Assembly (NCBI RefSeq): GCF_017873765.1
Contig: NZ_JAGGKP010000005.1
Location: 62,001 to 126,000, forward strand
Reading direction: 5' to 3'
Length of the DNA stretch: 64,000 nucleotides
Source of the DNA: Paenibacillus sediminis
GTDB taxonomy: Bacteria > Bacillota > Bacilli > Paenibacillales > Paenibacillaceae
Position 1 is the first letter of the stretch. Each line of letters opens with the position of its first letter. A model generated the notes under the pieces. That model was not told the origin of the DNA. It saw only the letters and a program-made list of their open reading frames with translations, and did not search any database. The position numbers and the translations under genes are program-made. Below, piece by piece: positions 1 through 8,517 of this stretch.

Positions 1-369
1 ACAGATGAGATGATGACTGTCATAAAAGAAACGTCTGGCTCAGTCTACTCCTTGCTTTTTGGTATGGGATGGGGAGGATTGTTCCACGATCCAGCTGTTA
101 ATAACATTAAAGTTTCGTACACACACTCCGCGGTCACTTTTTTCCTTCTTAAAGGAGGAATATTCGGTTTAACTATTTTTGTCTCTTATTTGTTCTGGCT
201 TTTGCGCAATCTCTTAAAATCGATGAACATTCAAAATTTGCCTTATATACTCAGTTGTTTAGTGCCGTTAATGATTGGTTTGCTGTTTCAGGTCAGCTAT
301 AAAACACTATCGTACGGTATCATTTTGACGCTTCTCTGTTTATTGTATCAGCAGAGAACTAGTAACTAA
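1..369 (+). CDS. O-antigen polymerase/ligase-like membrane protein, C-terminal fragment (5' end outside window)
   Basis: The reading frame is open from the first base of the window, so only the C-terminal part (about 122 residues) is seen. It has hydrophobic segments that look like membrane helices, a loop with a GMGWGG motif and a short Ser/Asn tail. This pattern, directly upstream of a glycosyltransferase and a sugar-nucleotide enzyme, fits the end of a Wzy/O-antigen-ligase family protein that polymerises or transfers polysaccharide repeat units at the membrane. The family is inferred from context and topology; no catalytic residue can be checked because the N-terminal part is missing. Confidence 0.55.
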   Translation, partial: TDEMMTVIKETSGSVYSLLFGMGWGGLFHDPAVNNIKVSYTHSAVTFFLLKGGIFGLTIFVSYLFWLLRNLLKSMNIQNLPYILSCLVPLMIGLLFQVSYKTLSYGIILTLLCLLYQQRTSN

Positions 370-410
370 TCTCAAAGAGAAACAGAGCTATAAATATTGG
401 GAGATGTCAT

Positions 411-1643
411 ATGAAGAGGAAAATTGTATTTGTTATTAATTATTTTTATCCGGATTATGCATCGACAGGTCAATTATTAACGGAACTATGCTTGGAGCTT
501 CAACATGAATTTGATATTACAGTCATTGCTGTTCAGCCTGAAGGAACGAATAAGACGAAGCGAAAGAAGCTGTTTGAGAGAGACCAGCTTGAAGAAATTA
601 AAATCATTAGATTGCGTGCACCAGCGGTAGACAAAACGAGTAAAGGGAGTCGTATTAAATTTATGCTTGCCTATTTTGTTCTTGCAGTAGTTGCGCTGTT
701 TAAAATGCAAAAGGTGGATCTCATTTATACAATCTCTTCACCGCCAATTCTTGGAGGGTTGATTGGTGCTATTGGTAAATGGATGAAGCGTACGAAATTT
801 ATATACAATATACAAGATTTTAATCCTGAACAGGCCGAGGCTATTAGTTATTCAAATAAAAAATGGGTTTTTAATTTGGCAAGAAAAGTAGATAACATAA
901 GCTGCCGCGCCTCAAATCATATTATTACTGTCGGTAAAGATATGCAGGAGACGCTCATTCGCAGATTGCAAGATAACAAGGTTCCAAACAACAGTGTTAT
1001 TAACAATTGGACCGACGAGAGTGAAATTATCCCTCTAAACCACAATCACCCTCGAGTAGCACAATTTATGAAAGAGCATCGTCTTGAACAGAAATTTATC
1101 GTTATGTATTCTGGGAATCTTGGACTTTATTATGATCTCGAAAACATCATTAAAGTAACGAGTGAATTTAATAATGATCCTCGGATCGTTTTTGTGTTTA
1201 TTGGAGAAGGTGCCGTGAAAAGAAAGATGGAGCAATATGTTAAAGAGCAGAACATTTCAAACGTACATTTTCTCCCGTTCCAGCCGAAAGACGAAATTAA
1301 ATATTCCCTCAATGCGGCGCACGTTCATCTAGTTGTCAATCAAAAAGGAATTAAGGGCGTATCCGTCCCAAGTAAAATTTACGGAGTTATGGCAGCTGGC
1401 AAACCAATTATTGGGGTGCTGGAGGAGGGAAGTGAGGCAGCTAATCTGATTTACGGCAGTAAATGCGGTGCAGTTGTTGAACCTCATCATTATGAACAAT
1501 TGATTAGGCAAATATATGAGATGTCCCGAATGGATGAGGGAGCACTGTCTCATATGGGCTTAAATGGTCGAATTTATTTAGAGCAGAATCTAACGAAGCA
1601 AACCTCGATCGATAAATATAGAGCGATCCTTCAATCTATATAA
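411..1643 (+). CDS. Glycosyltransferase family 4 (WbuB-like)
   Basis: A 410-residue GT-B fold enzyme that should transfer a sugar from a nucleotide donor to a lipid-linked polysaccharide intermediate at the cytoplasmic face of the membrane. The N-terminal domain starts VINYFYPDYASTGQLLTEL, typical of the WbuB/WcaI-like branch of GT4. The C-terminal donor-binding domain has MYSGNLG around residue 233, FIGEG around residue 263 and the PSKIYGVMAAGKPIIG box near 322-337. The start ATG at 411 follows GGGAG. It lies 41 bp after the polymerase fragment and 18 bp before the GDP-mannose enzyme, so an operon for a mannose-containing exopolysaccharide is likely. The sugar and acceptor cannot be told. 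Confidence 0.85.
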   Translation: MKRKIVFVINYFYPDYASTGQLLTELCLELQHEFDITVIAVQPEGTNKTKRKKLFERDQLEEIKIIRLRAPAVDKTSKGSRIKFMLAYFVLAVVALFKMQKVDLIYTISSPPILGGLIGAIGKWMKRTKFIYNIQDFNPEQAEAISYSNKKWVFNLARKVDNISCRASNHIITVGKDMQETLIRRLQDNKVPNNSVINNWTDESEIIPLNHNHPRVAQFMKEHRLEQKFIVMYSGNLGLYYDLENIIKVTSEFNNDPRIVFVFIGEGAVKRKMEQYVKEQNISNVHFLPFQPKDEIKYSLNAAHVHLVVNQKGIKGVSVPSKIYGVMAAGKPIIGVLEEGSEAANLIYGSKCGAVVEPHHYEQLIRQIYEMSRMDEGALSHMGLNGRIYLEQNLTKQTSIDKYRAILQSI

Positions 1644-1661
1644 TAGGGAGGAAGAAAACGA

Positions 1662-3035
1662 TTGAAAATCATACTTTTGTCTGGTGGGTCAGGTAAGAGG
1701 TTGTGGCCGTTATCAAATGATCTTCGTTCCAAACAGTTCTTGAAGGTATTGAGGAATGACTGCGGCGAGATGGAGTCCATGGTTCAAAGGGTATGGAGAC
1801 AACTTGAAAACGTGGGGCTTGCACAGTCGGCTTATGTAGCGACAGGAAAAACGCAAGTAGAAATGATCCACAGTCAGCTGTCAGACCAAGTGCCTATTAT
1901 TATTGAACCAGAGCGAAGAGACACGTTTCCTGCCATCGCCCTTGCCGCTAGTTATCTATACTCTATGGCCGATATTGATTTAGATCAGACGATTGCTGTT
2001 CTGCCAGTTGATTCATATGTAGAAGATGAATTCTTTATCAAAATAAGAGAACTGGAAACGATTCTGAATCAGTCCGGTGCTGATTTAGCACTGGTTGGTG
2101 TTAAACCGACGTATCCATCGGAAAAATATGGTTATATCATTCCCTATATGAATGATGAGCTAGAGACAAATCTCAATTACAGTAAGGTGAAGACATTCAA
2201 AGAAAAACCCAGCGAAGATGAGGCGCAGCAGTATATCGAGCAACATGCGCTTTGGAATTGCGGGGTTTTTGCTTTTAAATTAGGCTATTTGATAGAGCTA
2301 TTGATCGATCGCAAACTTCCGTTACAGTATGAGGAAATGACCAAACAGTATGGGAAACTTGAGAAAATAAGCTTCGATTATGAAGTGATCGAGAAAACAG
2401 ATCGAGTTGTTGCTTTACCTTATGAAGGTCACTGGAAGGACTTAGGAACATGGAATACGTTAACAGAGGAGATTGCATCAAATGTAATTGGAAAAGGGAT
2501 GATCAGTGAAGATTCAAAGGATACTCACTTAATTAATGAGCTTGATATTCCTGTTGCCATTCTCGGTTTACCCCATGTTGTAGTGGCATCAAGTCCAGAT
2601 GGAATTCTGGTTGTTGATAAATCTTCGAGCCCTAAGCTGAAAGATTTCATTAAAGATATGGAGCAAAGGCCAATGTATGAGGAAAGAAGGTGGGGGTACT
2701 ACCGTGTTCTGGATTATCAAAAATTTGATGATGGACATGAGGTGCTAACGAAACGAATTTGTATCCGTGCAGGTAAAAACTCCAGCTATCAATATCATCT
2801 TCATCGAGATGAATTTTGGACGATTACAGCAGGTTTAGGTGAAATGATTATGGATGATCGCCTTCTATCAGTGAAAGCAGGAGATGTTATTAAAATACCT
2901 GCAGGAACGCTTCACAGTATTCGAGCAATGAATGATATGGAATTAATTGAAGTACAGACCGGATCTGAAATCGTTGAAGAGGATGTCGTCATATTGACCG
3001 TAGATTGGACACAAATTATTCATTCTGTGTCATAA
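1662..3035 (+). CDS. manC: Mannose-1-phosphate guanylyltransferase / mannose-6-phosphate isomerase
   Basis: Bifunctional type II PMI/GMP enzyme of 457 residues, close to the usual length. It makes GDP-mannose from mannose-1-phosphate and GTP and isomerises fructose-6-phosphate and mannose-6-phosphate. The N-terminal nucleotidyltransferase signature LSGGSGKRLWPLS is at residues 5-17, and the pyrophosphorylase motif FKEKP is near 178. The last third is a cupin with the isomerase motif QYHLHRDEFW followed by KIPAGTLHSI. It starts with TTG at 1662, preceded by GGGAGGAAGAAAACGA, which gives a good ribosome binding site. It presumably feeds the preceding glycosyltransferase. Confidence 0.93.
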   Translation: MKIILLSGGSGKRLWPLSNDLRSKQFLKVLRNDCGEMESMVQRVWRQLENVGLAQSAYVATGKTQVEMIHSQLSDQVPIIIEPERRDTFPAIALAASYLYSMADIDLDQTIAVLPVDSYVEDEFFIKIRELETILNQSGADLALVGVKPTYPSEKYGYIIPYMNDELETNLNYSKVKTFKEKPSEDEAQQYIEQHALWNCGVFAFKLGYLIELLIDRKLPLQYEEMTKQYGKLEKISFDYEVIEKTDRVVALPYEGHWKDLGTWNTLTEEIASNVIGKGMISEDSKDTHLINELDIPVAILGLPHVVVASSPDGILVVDKSSSPKLKDFIKDMEQRPMYEERRWGYYRVLDYQKFDDGHEVLTKRICIRAGKNSSYQYHLHRDEFWTITAGLGEMIMDDRLLSVKAGDVIKIPAGTLHSIRAMNDMELIEVQTGSEIVEEDVVILTVDWTQIIHSVS

Positions 3036-3077
3036 CTTGCGTAATCTTAATTACGTTTATGGAAGGAAGTTATAAGA

Positions 3078-3278
3078 TTGGGAGAGATCAGTGCAGTTTA
3101 TTGCTTATGCTGCGAGCAGCTTGTTTCTGTTCGTGAAGCCAAATATATATTTAGGACAGGGTTTTACCGTCAGACGATTCCACTTGCGTGCTGCGATAAC
3201 TGTAAGCACAATAAGGATATATTTATCAACTGTTCCTATTTTTTGGAGCACGATGAATTGAAATATGTTACACTATGA
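3078..3278 (+). CDS. Small Cys-rich hypothetical protein
   Basis: A 66-residue protein of unknown function. The TTG start at 3078 is supported by GGAAGGAAG eight bases upstream. It has two cysteine clusters, CLCC near residues 10-13 and CCDNC near 38-42, which could bind one metal ion such as zinc. No signal peptide or membrane segment is visible. It lies between the polysaccharide genes and the ABC exporter, 42 bp after manC. It may be a small zinc-ribbon-like regulator or adaptor, but nothing in the sequence proves a role. Confidence 0.5.
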   Translation: MGEISAVYCLCCEQLVSVREAKYIFRTGFYRQTIPLACCDNCKHNKDIFINCSYFLEHDELKYVTL

Positions 3279-3329
3279 TGGTATATGACAAGGGTGGCAT
3301 ATTTTGCCCAAGATGAAGGAGGAATGACG

Positions 3330-4238
3330 ATGCAGCAAGAACCTGTCGTCCGGATCGAGGGCGTTAGCAAGAAGATCTCATCAAAAACGTTAATACATAA
3401 TTTGACGCTGCACATCCCTGCAGGACAGGTATTTGGCTTTTTGGGACCGAATGGTGCGGGGAAAACGACGACAATACGTATGATGGTTGGACTTATGTCC
3501 ATTACGGAGGGGGATATCTTCGTAGGAGGACATAGTGTTAAAAATGAATTTGAACAAGCGATTGCTCAAGTCGGCGCTATCGTCGAAAATCCAGAAATGT
3601 ACAAATTTATGTCAGGGTATCAAAATTTGCTTCATTATGCGCGCATGATGCCGAATATTTCGAAGGAACGCATTCATGAAGTTGTGGAGCTTGTAGGGCT
3701 GCAGAAACGAATTCATGATAAAGTACGAACTTATTCACTAGGGATGCGCCAACGGCTGGGAGTAGCTCAAGCCTTACTTCATAGACCGAAGTTGCTCGTG
3801 CTCGATGAACCGACGAACGGCTTAGATCCGCAAGGCATACGCGAGCTGCGAGACTATTTAAGACATCTTTCGAGGATCGAAGGAATTACCGTATTTGTAT
3901 CCAGTCATTTATTATCTGAAATGGAGCTTATGTGTGATACGGTTGCGGTCATCCAGAATGGCAAACTTGTCGATGTAAGGCAGTTAAAGGGACAAGGGGA
4001 AGAATCTTTAGCAGTGCCGATTGCATTTGACGTCGATGATTTGGCGCAGGCGGCTAGAATTGTACCTGGCGGAAAAGTCGAGGACAATGTGTTCATTGTT
4101 CAGACCGTACGCGAGGAGATAGCAGAAATTAATGCTAGACTTGTACAAGCGGGCGTCAAAGTATTCGGAATTAACAAAGTGACTAGATCGCTTGAGGATC
4201 AATTCTTAGAGATGACGGGAAGTGAATCCATTGAATAA
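3330..4238 (+). CDS. ABC exporter ATP-binding protein (bacitracin/lantibiotic-type)
   Basis: The 302-residue ATPase subunit of an ABC-2 type exporter. Walker A GPNGAGKTT is at residues 39-47, the ABC signature LGMRQRLGVAQAL lies near 140, and Walker B with the D-loop is LLVLDEPTNGLDPQG. A C-terminal domain of about 90 residues follows, as in BcrA-like proteins. The frame is open further upstream, but AAGGAGGA at 3316-3323 points to ATG 3330 as the start. The permease gene overlaps the end by 17 bp, so the two are co-translated. The substrate is unknown; peptide antibiotics or membrane-active compounds are usual for this subfamily. Confidence 0.9.
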   Translation: MQQEPVVRIEGVSKKISSKTLIHNLTLHIPAGQVFGFLGPNGAGKTTTIRMMVGLMSITEGDIFVGGHSVKNEFEQAIAQVGAIVENPEMYKFMSGYQNLLHYARMMPNISKERIHEVVELVGLQKRIHDKVRTYSLGMRQRLGVAQALLHRPKLLVLDEPTNGLDPQGIRELRDYLRHLSRIEGITVFVSSHLLSEMELMCDTVAVIQNGKLVDVRQLKGQGEESLAVPIAFDVDDLAQAARIVPGGKVEDNVFIVQTVREEIAEINARLVQAGVKVFGINKVTRSLEDQFLEMTGSESIE

Positions 4239-5013
4239 TTTTATTCGACTTATACAAAATGAGAATATGAAAATATATGTTAGGGTAAGAACATGGATTA
4301 TGCTGAGCATCTTGGCGTTGCTCTCGATAGGGGTACCTATTTTATTGTCCTTAGAAAATAATGCAACAAAGCAAAGTGTCTGGGACAGCTTTATGATGTC
4401 AACGTCATTTGTTTTCTTCTTAAATACAATTTTTGCTGTTGTCATAGCTGCTGAGTCGGTTGCAGGTGAATTTTCTTGGGGTACGATTAAGCTGCTCCTT
4501 ATCCGCCCTTGGAGTCGCAGCAAAATATTAGCCTCTAAGTACATCGCAACCTTATTATTTAGTATCTTAAGTACTGTTCTGCTTGCAGCGCTTAGTTTTT
4601 TTACGTCTCTGCTTATATATTCAACAGATACAATTCCTTCTATGGTGCCTCCAGGCATCGGAGCTGGCAAGTATGTATTCCTGTCACTCGTTTGCAGTTA
4701 TGTTGATTTATTTATAACTGTAGCTATCGCTTTTATGCTGTCTACGGTATTCCGTTCAGGTGGCCTATCGATTGGATTATCTTTGTTTATTATGTTCACG
4801 AAGGGAATCTTCACAATGATCTTTAATCCGGAAAAATATACTTGGGCGAATTATTTGCTCTTCAACCATATGGATTTAAGTCGTTACCTCGTAACTAATC
4901 AAGGTCCAGGCGGAGCTACGATAGGTTTCTCGATTTCTATATTAGCTGTTTATTATTTGATATTAATGGCCGTTACTTGGGTTGTATTCAAAAAGCGTGA
5001 TGTCGCTGCTTAA
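4222..5013 (+). CDS. ABC-2 type permease partner
   Basis: A 263-residue integral membrane protein with about six hydrophobic segments, encoded directly after and overlapping its ATPase gene by 17 bp. It starts with GTG at 4222. The segment with EFSWGTIKLLLIRPWSRSK just after the second membrane helix is characteristic of ABC-2 permeases of the BcrB/NatB kind. It should form the translocation path of the exporter driven by the ATPase at 3330-4238. A strong hairpin with flanking A and T runs follows at 5031-5055, closing the operon. Confidence 0.85.
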   Translation: MNPLNNFIRLIQNENMKIYVRVRTWIMLSILALLSIGVPILLSLENNATKQSVWDSFMMSTSFVFFLNTIFAVVIAAESVAGEFSWGTIKLLLIRPWSRSKILASKYIATLLFSILSTVLLAALSFFTSLLIYSTDTIPSMVPPGIGAGKYVFLSLVCSYVDLFITVAIAFMLSTVFRSGGLSIGLSLFIMFTKGIFTMIFNPEKYTWANYLLFNHMDLSRYLVTNQGPGGATIGFSISILAVYYLILMAVTWVVFKKRDVAA

Positions 5014-5026
5014 ATGAATACTAAGA

Positions 5027-5062
5027 AAAACTGCCGCTGACGAATGCAGCGGCAGTTTTTCT
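5027..5062. terminator. Bidirectional rho-independent terminator
   Basis: The stem CTGCCGCTG at 5031-5039 pairs with CAGCGGCAG at 5047-5055. It has A5 on the left and T5 plus a second T run on the right. It ends the ABC exporter operon on the plus strand and can also end the bactofilin gene coming from the minus strand. Confidence 0.85.
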
Positions 5063-5065
5063 TTT

Positions 5066-5470
5066 TTAACCAGCTTCAGAATGGGACACACTTTTTACAG
5101 GTTCAGAGATGATATATGAGGACTCTTTTTCCATTTTGCTTGCTCCATTTAATAATCCGCCTTCAGCGATGACGAGGGAGGATGCAATGACATTTCCGTA
5201 TACTTGACCGGTCGATGTAATGGTTAATCGGCCTTGTGTCCGTATATCTCCATATACTTTCCCCGCGACGATGACTCCGTTTGCGATAATATTAGAACGC
5301 GCTACACCATCCTCCCCAATGACGATATCTCCGGTGCATTCAATTTCTCCTTGAAAAGTTCCTTCAATACGTAAATTTGCCTCACACATGAGAATGCCCT
5401 GAATTTCACTGCCTTGGCCGATTAATGTATGAGTAGCGTTTGTTGTTGATTTTTTGAATTCCTTAAACAT
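5066..5470 (-). CDS. Bactofilin (polymer-forming cytoskeletal protein)
   Basis: A 134-residue bactofilin, which self-assembles into filaments on the inner face of the membrane and often organises cell-wall enzymes. The core runs from THTLIGQGSEIQG through repeated beta-helix turns such as LRIEGTFQGEIECTGDIVIG and NVIASSLVIAEGG. Short charged tails flank the core. A longer frame opens with GTG at 5506 and would overlap the upstream gene, but GGGAGG six bases before ATG 5470 decides the start. The gene directly follows an M23 peptidase gene; this pairing of bactofilin with a LytM-type hydrolase is a known combination in cell-shape control. Confidence 0.88.
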   Translation of the reverse strand: MFKEFKKSTTNATHTLIGQGSEIQGILMCEANLRIEGTFQGEIECTGDIVIGEDGVARSNIIANGVIVAGKVYGDIRTQGRLTITSTGQVYGNVIASSLVIAEGGLLNGASKMEKESSYIISEPVKSVSHSEAG

Positions 5471-5502
5471 GTTTATCCTCCCATTAATGTTGTGATTGAT
5501 CG

Positions 5503-6501
5503 TCACTTGATATAGTCAAGCGGGTCAACGGTTTGATTGTTTTTAACAACTTGGAAGTGAAGATGCGCACCTGTACTTCTGCCCGTATCCCCGAGACGTC
5601 CAATTTTCTCTCCTTTTAATACATTTTCACCAACATTTACATTCATACCGTCTAAATGCATATACCACGTTTCGAGTCCACCAGGATGGAGAATGATGAT
5701 GTAATTCCCGCGGGAACTACTTTTCTCAGCGGCAATTACTTTTCCCGCTCCAGCTGCATAGACGGGATCTCCAGTATCACCGGCAATGTCAACACCTGCG
5801 TGAAAAGCTGCTCTGCCAGTGAAGGGATCGGTTCTGTATCCGAAGCTTGATGTAATCCGTTTAGATATAGTAGGCCATTTATTAGGTGTACCTTGTAGCG
5901 TGTATTGTGTTTGACGAGCTTTTTCTATGGTTGAGGGTACTTGGTTTACCATATTTTCGAGCAACATGTTCATTTCTTGAAAGTCATCTTTCGTCTCCTG
6001 GGCGAGGTTTAATATTTCATTCTCGTGTACAGCGATGAATTCACCGCCGACATGCTCTGAATCATCCCAGGACAGGGAAGACACTTTTCCTTCTGAAGTA
6101 GCTTGATCAGAGGCTGTTTGATCAAATGTGACAATGCCATATTTTTTAATAAATTGCTGTAATTGCTGTTCGAGTTCCGTGACTTGCTCCATGCGGGACT
6201 TCATACTAGAGGCTTCATTAGAAAGAGAGATCACTTCTTTTTGCAATCTATCAATCGCTTCATCTTTATCCGTTACAGTCACTTCCATTTGAACGCTTTG
6301 TGCCGATAATTGATGCTCTAAATCTGCAATAACCTGGTTGTAATGAATGCCCAGGCTGACAATGAGACTCGAGATTGAAAGGACAGCAGCGACGGGTACC
6401 GCGATAACTAAAGGCTTAGATACGCTAAATTGCTTGACGGGTTGCTGCGCTTCCCTTACAACAAGCACTGTCATTTTCTGATGCAGACTTGCATGTTTCA
6501 T
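5503..6501 (-). CDS. Membrane-anchored M23 (LytM-type) peptidoglycan endopeptidase with coiled coil
   Basis: A 332-residue protein with a short cytoplasmic N-terminus, one membrane helix at about residues 31-52, a long extracellular coiled coil at about 55-125 and a C-terminal LytM domain from about 215. The zinc site is visible: H in FHAGVDIAG (HxxxD) and the HLHFQV box near the C-terminus. It likely cleaves or, like EnvC/SpoIIQ relatives, helps regulate cleavage of peptidoglycan cross-bridges; the full zinc motif argues for an active enzyme. The start ATG at 6501 has AAAGGAGA upstream. It is in an operon with the bactofilin gene, 32 bp before its start. Confidence 0.9.
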   Translation of the reverse strand: MKHASLHQKMTVLVVREAQQPVKQFSVSKPLVIAVPVAAVLSISSLIVSLGIHYNQVIADLEHQLSAQSVQMEVTVTDKDEAIDRLQKEVISLSNEASSMKSRMEQVTELEQQLQQFIKKYGIVTFDQTASDQATSEGKVSSLSWDDSEHVGGEFIAVHENEILNLAQETKDDFQEMNMLLENMVNQVPSTIEKARQTQYTLQGTPNKWPTISKRITSSFGYRTDPFTGRAAFHAGVDIAGDTGDPVYAAGAGKVIAAEKSSSRGNYIIILHPGGLETWYMHLDGMNVNVGENVLKGEKIGRLGDTGRSTGAHLHFQVVKNNQTVDPLDYIK

Positions 6502-6656
6502 GGCATCTCCTTTCCTTACCCTGTATTAGTAGTTCATATGTTATCTATTCTTTTGTTCGTGAAATTATGCTAGTTAAGCATCATTTGAGCAGCTTGTATG
6601 TGAAGTTCTACTTAATATATGTGCAGTTGGAGAGCCCTGAAACGGAGGGATTAGCG

Positions 6657-7547
6657 TCATTTTCCTTGCAAATGTTTAATGATGATATCTAGTGATTGCG
6701 GTGGAATCGACCTAAGGAGATCTCCTTTCTCTGTAAGACGTTGTTCGAAATTCAGCAAATGAAACTGTGAAGGTTTTACATCGCTGTGTACTTCTTCCCA
6801 TGTTAGCGGTGTGGATACAGTGGCTCCTTTACGACCACGTGGAGTATAAGGGGCGGCGAGCGTCTTCCCTCCATAGTGCTGTAAGTAGTCAAAATAGATT
6901 TTGTCGCCGCGATGTTTCTTAAGCCGCTCTAGTGTAAATAACCGCGGGGACTTCTCTGTAACATATCGGCCTACAAAATGGCCAATGAGCCGCAGTTCAT
7001 CAAAGGTTACACCATATTGGATGGGAACGATGATCTGCATTCCAGTGGCACCGGATGTTTTGGGAATAGACTGAATTCCTAAAGAACGGAGCACATCACC
7101 GACGAGGAGAGCGGCTTCCATAATGCGAGGTTCCTCTTCAAGAGACGGGTCAAGGTCGATCATCCATTCACAAGGAAGCCCTTCGCCGACATAGTGGAGG
7201 GAAGGATGGAATTCCAGTGATGCGAGGTTTCCAAGCCACAGCAGCGTAGGCAAAGAGTCCATAACGACATAGGTAATGCCCTCGTGAACCGCTGTCTTTA
7301 CGAAAGAGGGCAGCGGTTCAGGGGCATTCTTCTGATAGAAATGCTCACCGTGAATACCGTCTGGATACCGAATCGTTGTGAGCAATCGATTCCGGCAGTA
7401 AGGGAGCAGGTAAGTGGATAACGCCGCAAGCTTCTGTAAATAGATTGCTTTCGTAATTCCTACTTCTGGCCAGAGCAGTTTATCTGGATTCGTAACAGGA
7501 ACCGTCTCGCCGTCAACGGTAATAGAACCTTTGATAGAACGCGGCAT
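6657..7547 (-). CDS. ligD: Stand-alone LigD-type NHEJ polymerase/primase domain protein
   Basis: A 296-residue archaeo-eukaryotic primase-type polymerase, equivalent to the POL domain of LigD. The domain fills or extends ends during non-homologous end joining. The metal-binding motif MIDLDPS lies near residue 133, preceded by the typical LASLEFHPS segment, and KTSGATGMQIIVPI follows. AGGAGG upstream of ATG 7547 sets the start, although the frame runs further upstream. It begins 25 bp after the ligase gene and is last in the ku-ligase-polymerase operon. In B. subtilis ligase and polymerase are one fused protein; here they are two genes. Confidence 0.88.
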   Translation of the reverse strand: MPRSIKGSITVDGETVPVTNPDKLLWPEVGITKAIYLQKLAALSTYLLPYCRNRLLTTIRYPDGIHGEHFYQKNAPEPLPSFVKTAVHEGITYVVMDSLPTLLWLGNLASLEFHPSLHYVGEGLPCEWMIDLDPSLEEEPRIMEAALLVGDVLRSLGIQSIPKTSGATGMQIIVPIQYGVTFDELRLIGHFVGRYVTEKSPRLFTLERLKKHRGDKIYFDYLQHYGGKTLAAPYTPRGRKGATVSTPLTWEEVHSDVKPSQFHLLNFEQRLTEKGDLLRSIPPQSLDIIIKHLQGK

Positions 7548-7572
7548 CTTTTTTCCTCCTGAAACAGCAATT

Positions 7573-8517
7573 TTACGATTGATCAAAAATACAATCCTTA
7601 GGGTTCGCGTCGACAAATGATTGAATGCTCGGATGTCTTAATGTCCCCGCCTCAGTCCATTCCAAATATTGTACTTTAACGGTCAGAGCAGGTCTGAGCC
7701 ACATCGTTCCCTTGCTTCTCTGCGGGATGTTAGCAAAGGGGCTGTGGCTTATTTCCAGAGTGTTTGTAATAGAAGTGATCTGTCTCCAGTCCTGCTGTGA
7801 AAGCTTTCCTGTACCGGCATGACCAATGTAGAGGAGCCTCTGCTGGTCATCATATAAACCGAGAAGGAGGGCATTTACCGTTCCGTCTCGAAACGTAACC
7901 CCTCCAACTGTGGCGATCAAATCTTTGAAAAGCTTTCTTTTCTGCCATCGTTTATCTTTACCGCCAATGGCGTAAGTGCTGCTCAAATCTTTAATGACGA
8001 TGCCTTCTAATTGGAACTGCTCAGCGACCTTGAATAACTCCTCAGCGCTGGGATAGTTCGGTACGATTTGGACAAGCTCGCTCGGTTTGATGACACTCTG
8101 CAATAATTGTTGCCTTTGTTCTAAAGGCTTAGATGTTACCCATTCCCCATCCGCAAACAGCACATCAAAAATCATGTAATTCACTTTAACTTGACGCTGG
8201 ACCAAAGACATATTTCTTGTGTTTCTAACACCGTCACGCCTCATAATTTCGTAAAAGGAAGGCTTTCCGTTCTTTAATGCAATCATCTCGCCGTCTAAAA
8301 TAACCGAATTTAGATCGCAATAATCCTGTGTCTGATGCAGTTCTGGATATTGTAATGTTCGGTTATTCAAACGCCGATTAATCAGCCTCGTATTCGCACC
8401 GTCATAATAAGTGAGTATTCTTACACCGTCCCATTTGATTTGGGCGATCCAGTTGCTCCCCTTAGGAAAAGTTGTCGTACTGATCGGCTCGAAGGGACGA
8501 ATCGGTTTTAGTTCCAT
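7573..8517 (-). CDS. ligD: ATP-dependent DNA ligase, LigD ligase domain type
   Basis: A 314-residue ATP-dependent ligase that seals ends in bacterial NHEJ. The adenylation motif KWDGVRI with the nucleophilic lysine is at residues 29-35. The later ligase motifs LDGEMIALKNGKPSF, EGIVIKD and a C-terminal OB fold ending in WLRPALTVKVQYLEWT are present, so the protein is complete as a ligase unit. The start codon shares one base with the stop codon of ku (TAATG), indicating translational coupling. The polymerase domain follows as a separate gene 25 bp downstream, in a different frame. No nuclease (phosphoesterase) domain is seen. Confidence 0.9.
   Translation of the reverse strand: MELKPIRPFEPISTTTFPKGSNWIAQIKWDGVRILTYYDGANTRLINRRLNNRTLQYPELHQTQDYCDLNSVILDGEMIALKNGKPSFYEIMRRDGVRNTRNMSLVQRQVKVNYMIFDVLFADGEWVTSKPLEQRQQLLQSVIKPSELVQIVPNYPSAEELFKVAEQFQLEGIVIKDLSSTYAIGGKDKRWQKRKLFKDLIATVGGVTFRDGTVNALLLGLYDDQQRLLYIGHAGTGKLSQQDWRQITSITNTLEISHSPFANIPQRSKGTMWLRPALTVKVQYLEWTEAGTLRHPSIQSFVDANPKDCIFDQS

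Noticed and set aside
4206-4670. 154-codon frame antisense to the ABC permease
   Set aside because: It lies wholly over the permease gene that is coupled to its ATPase.
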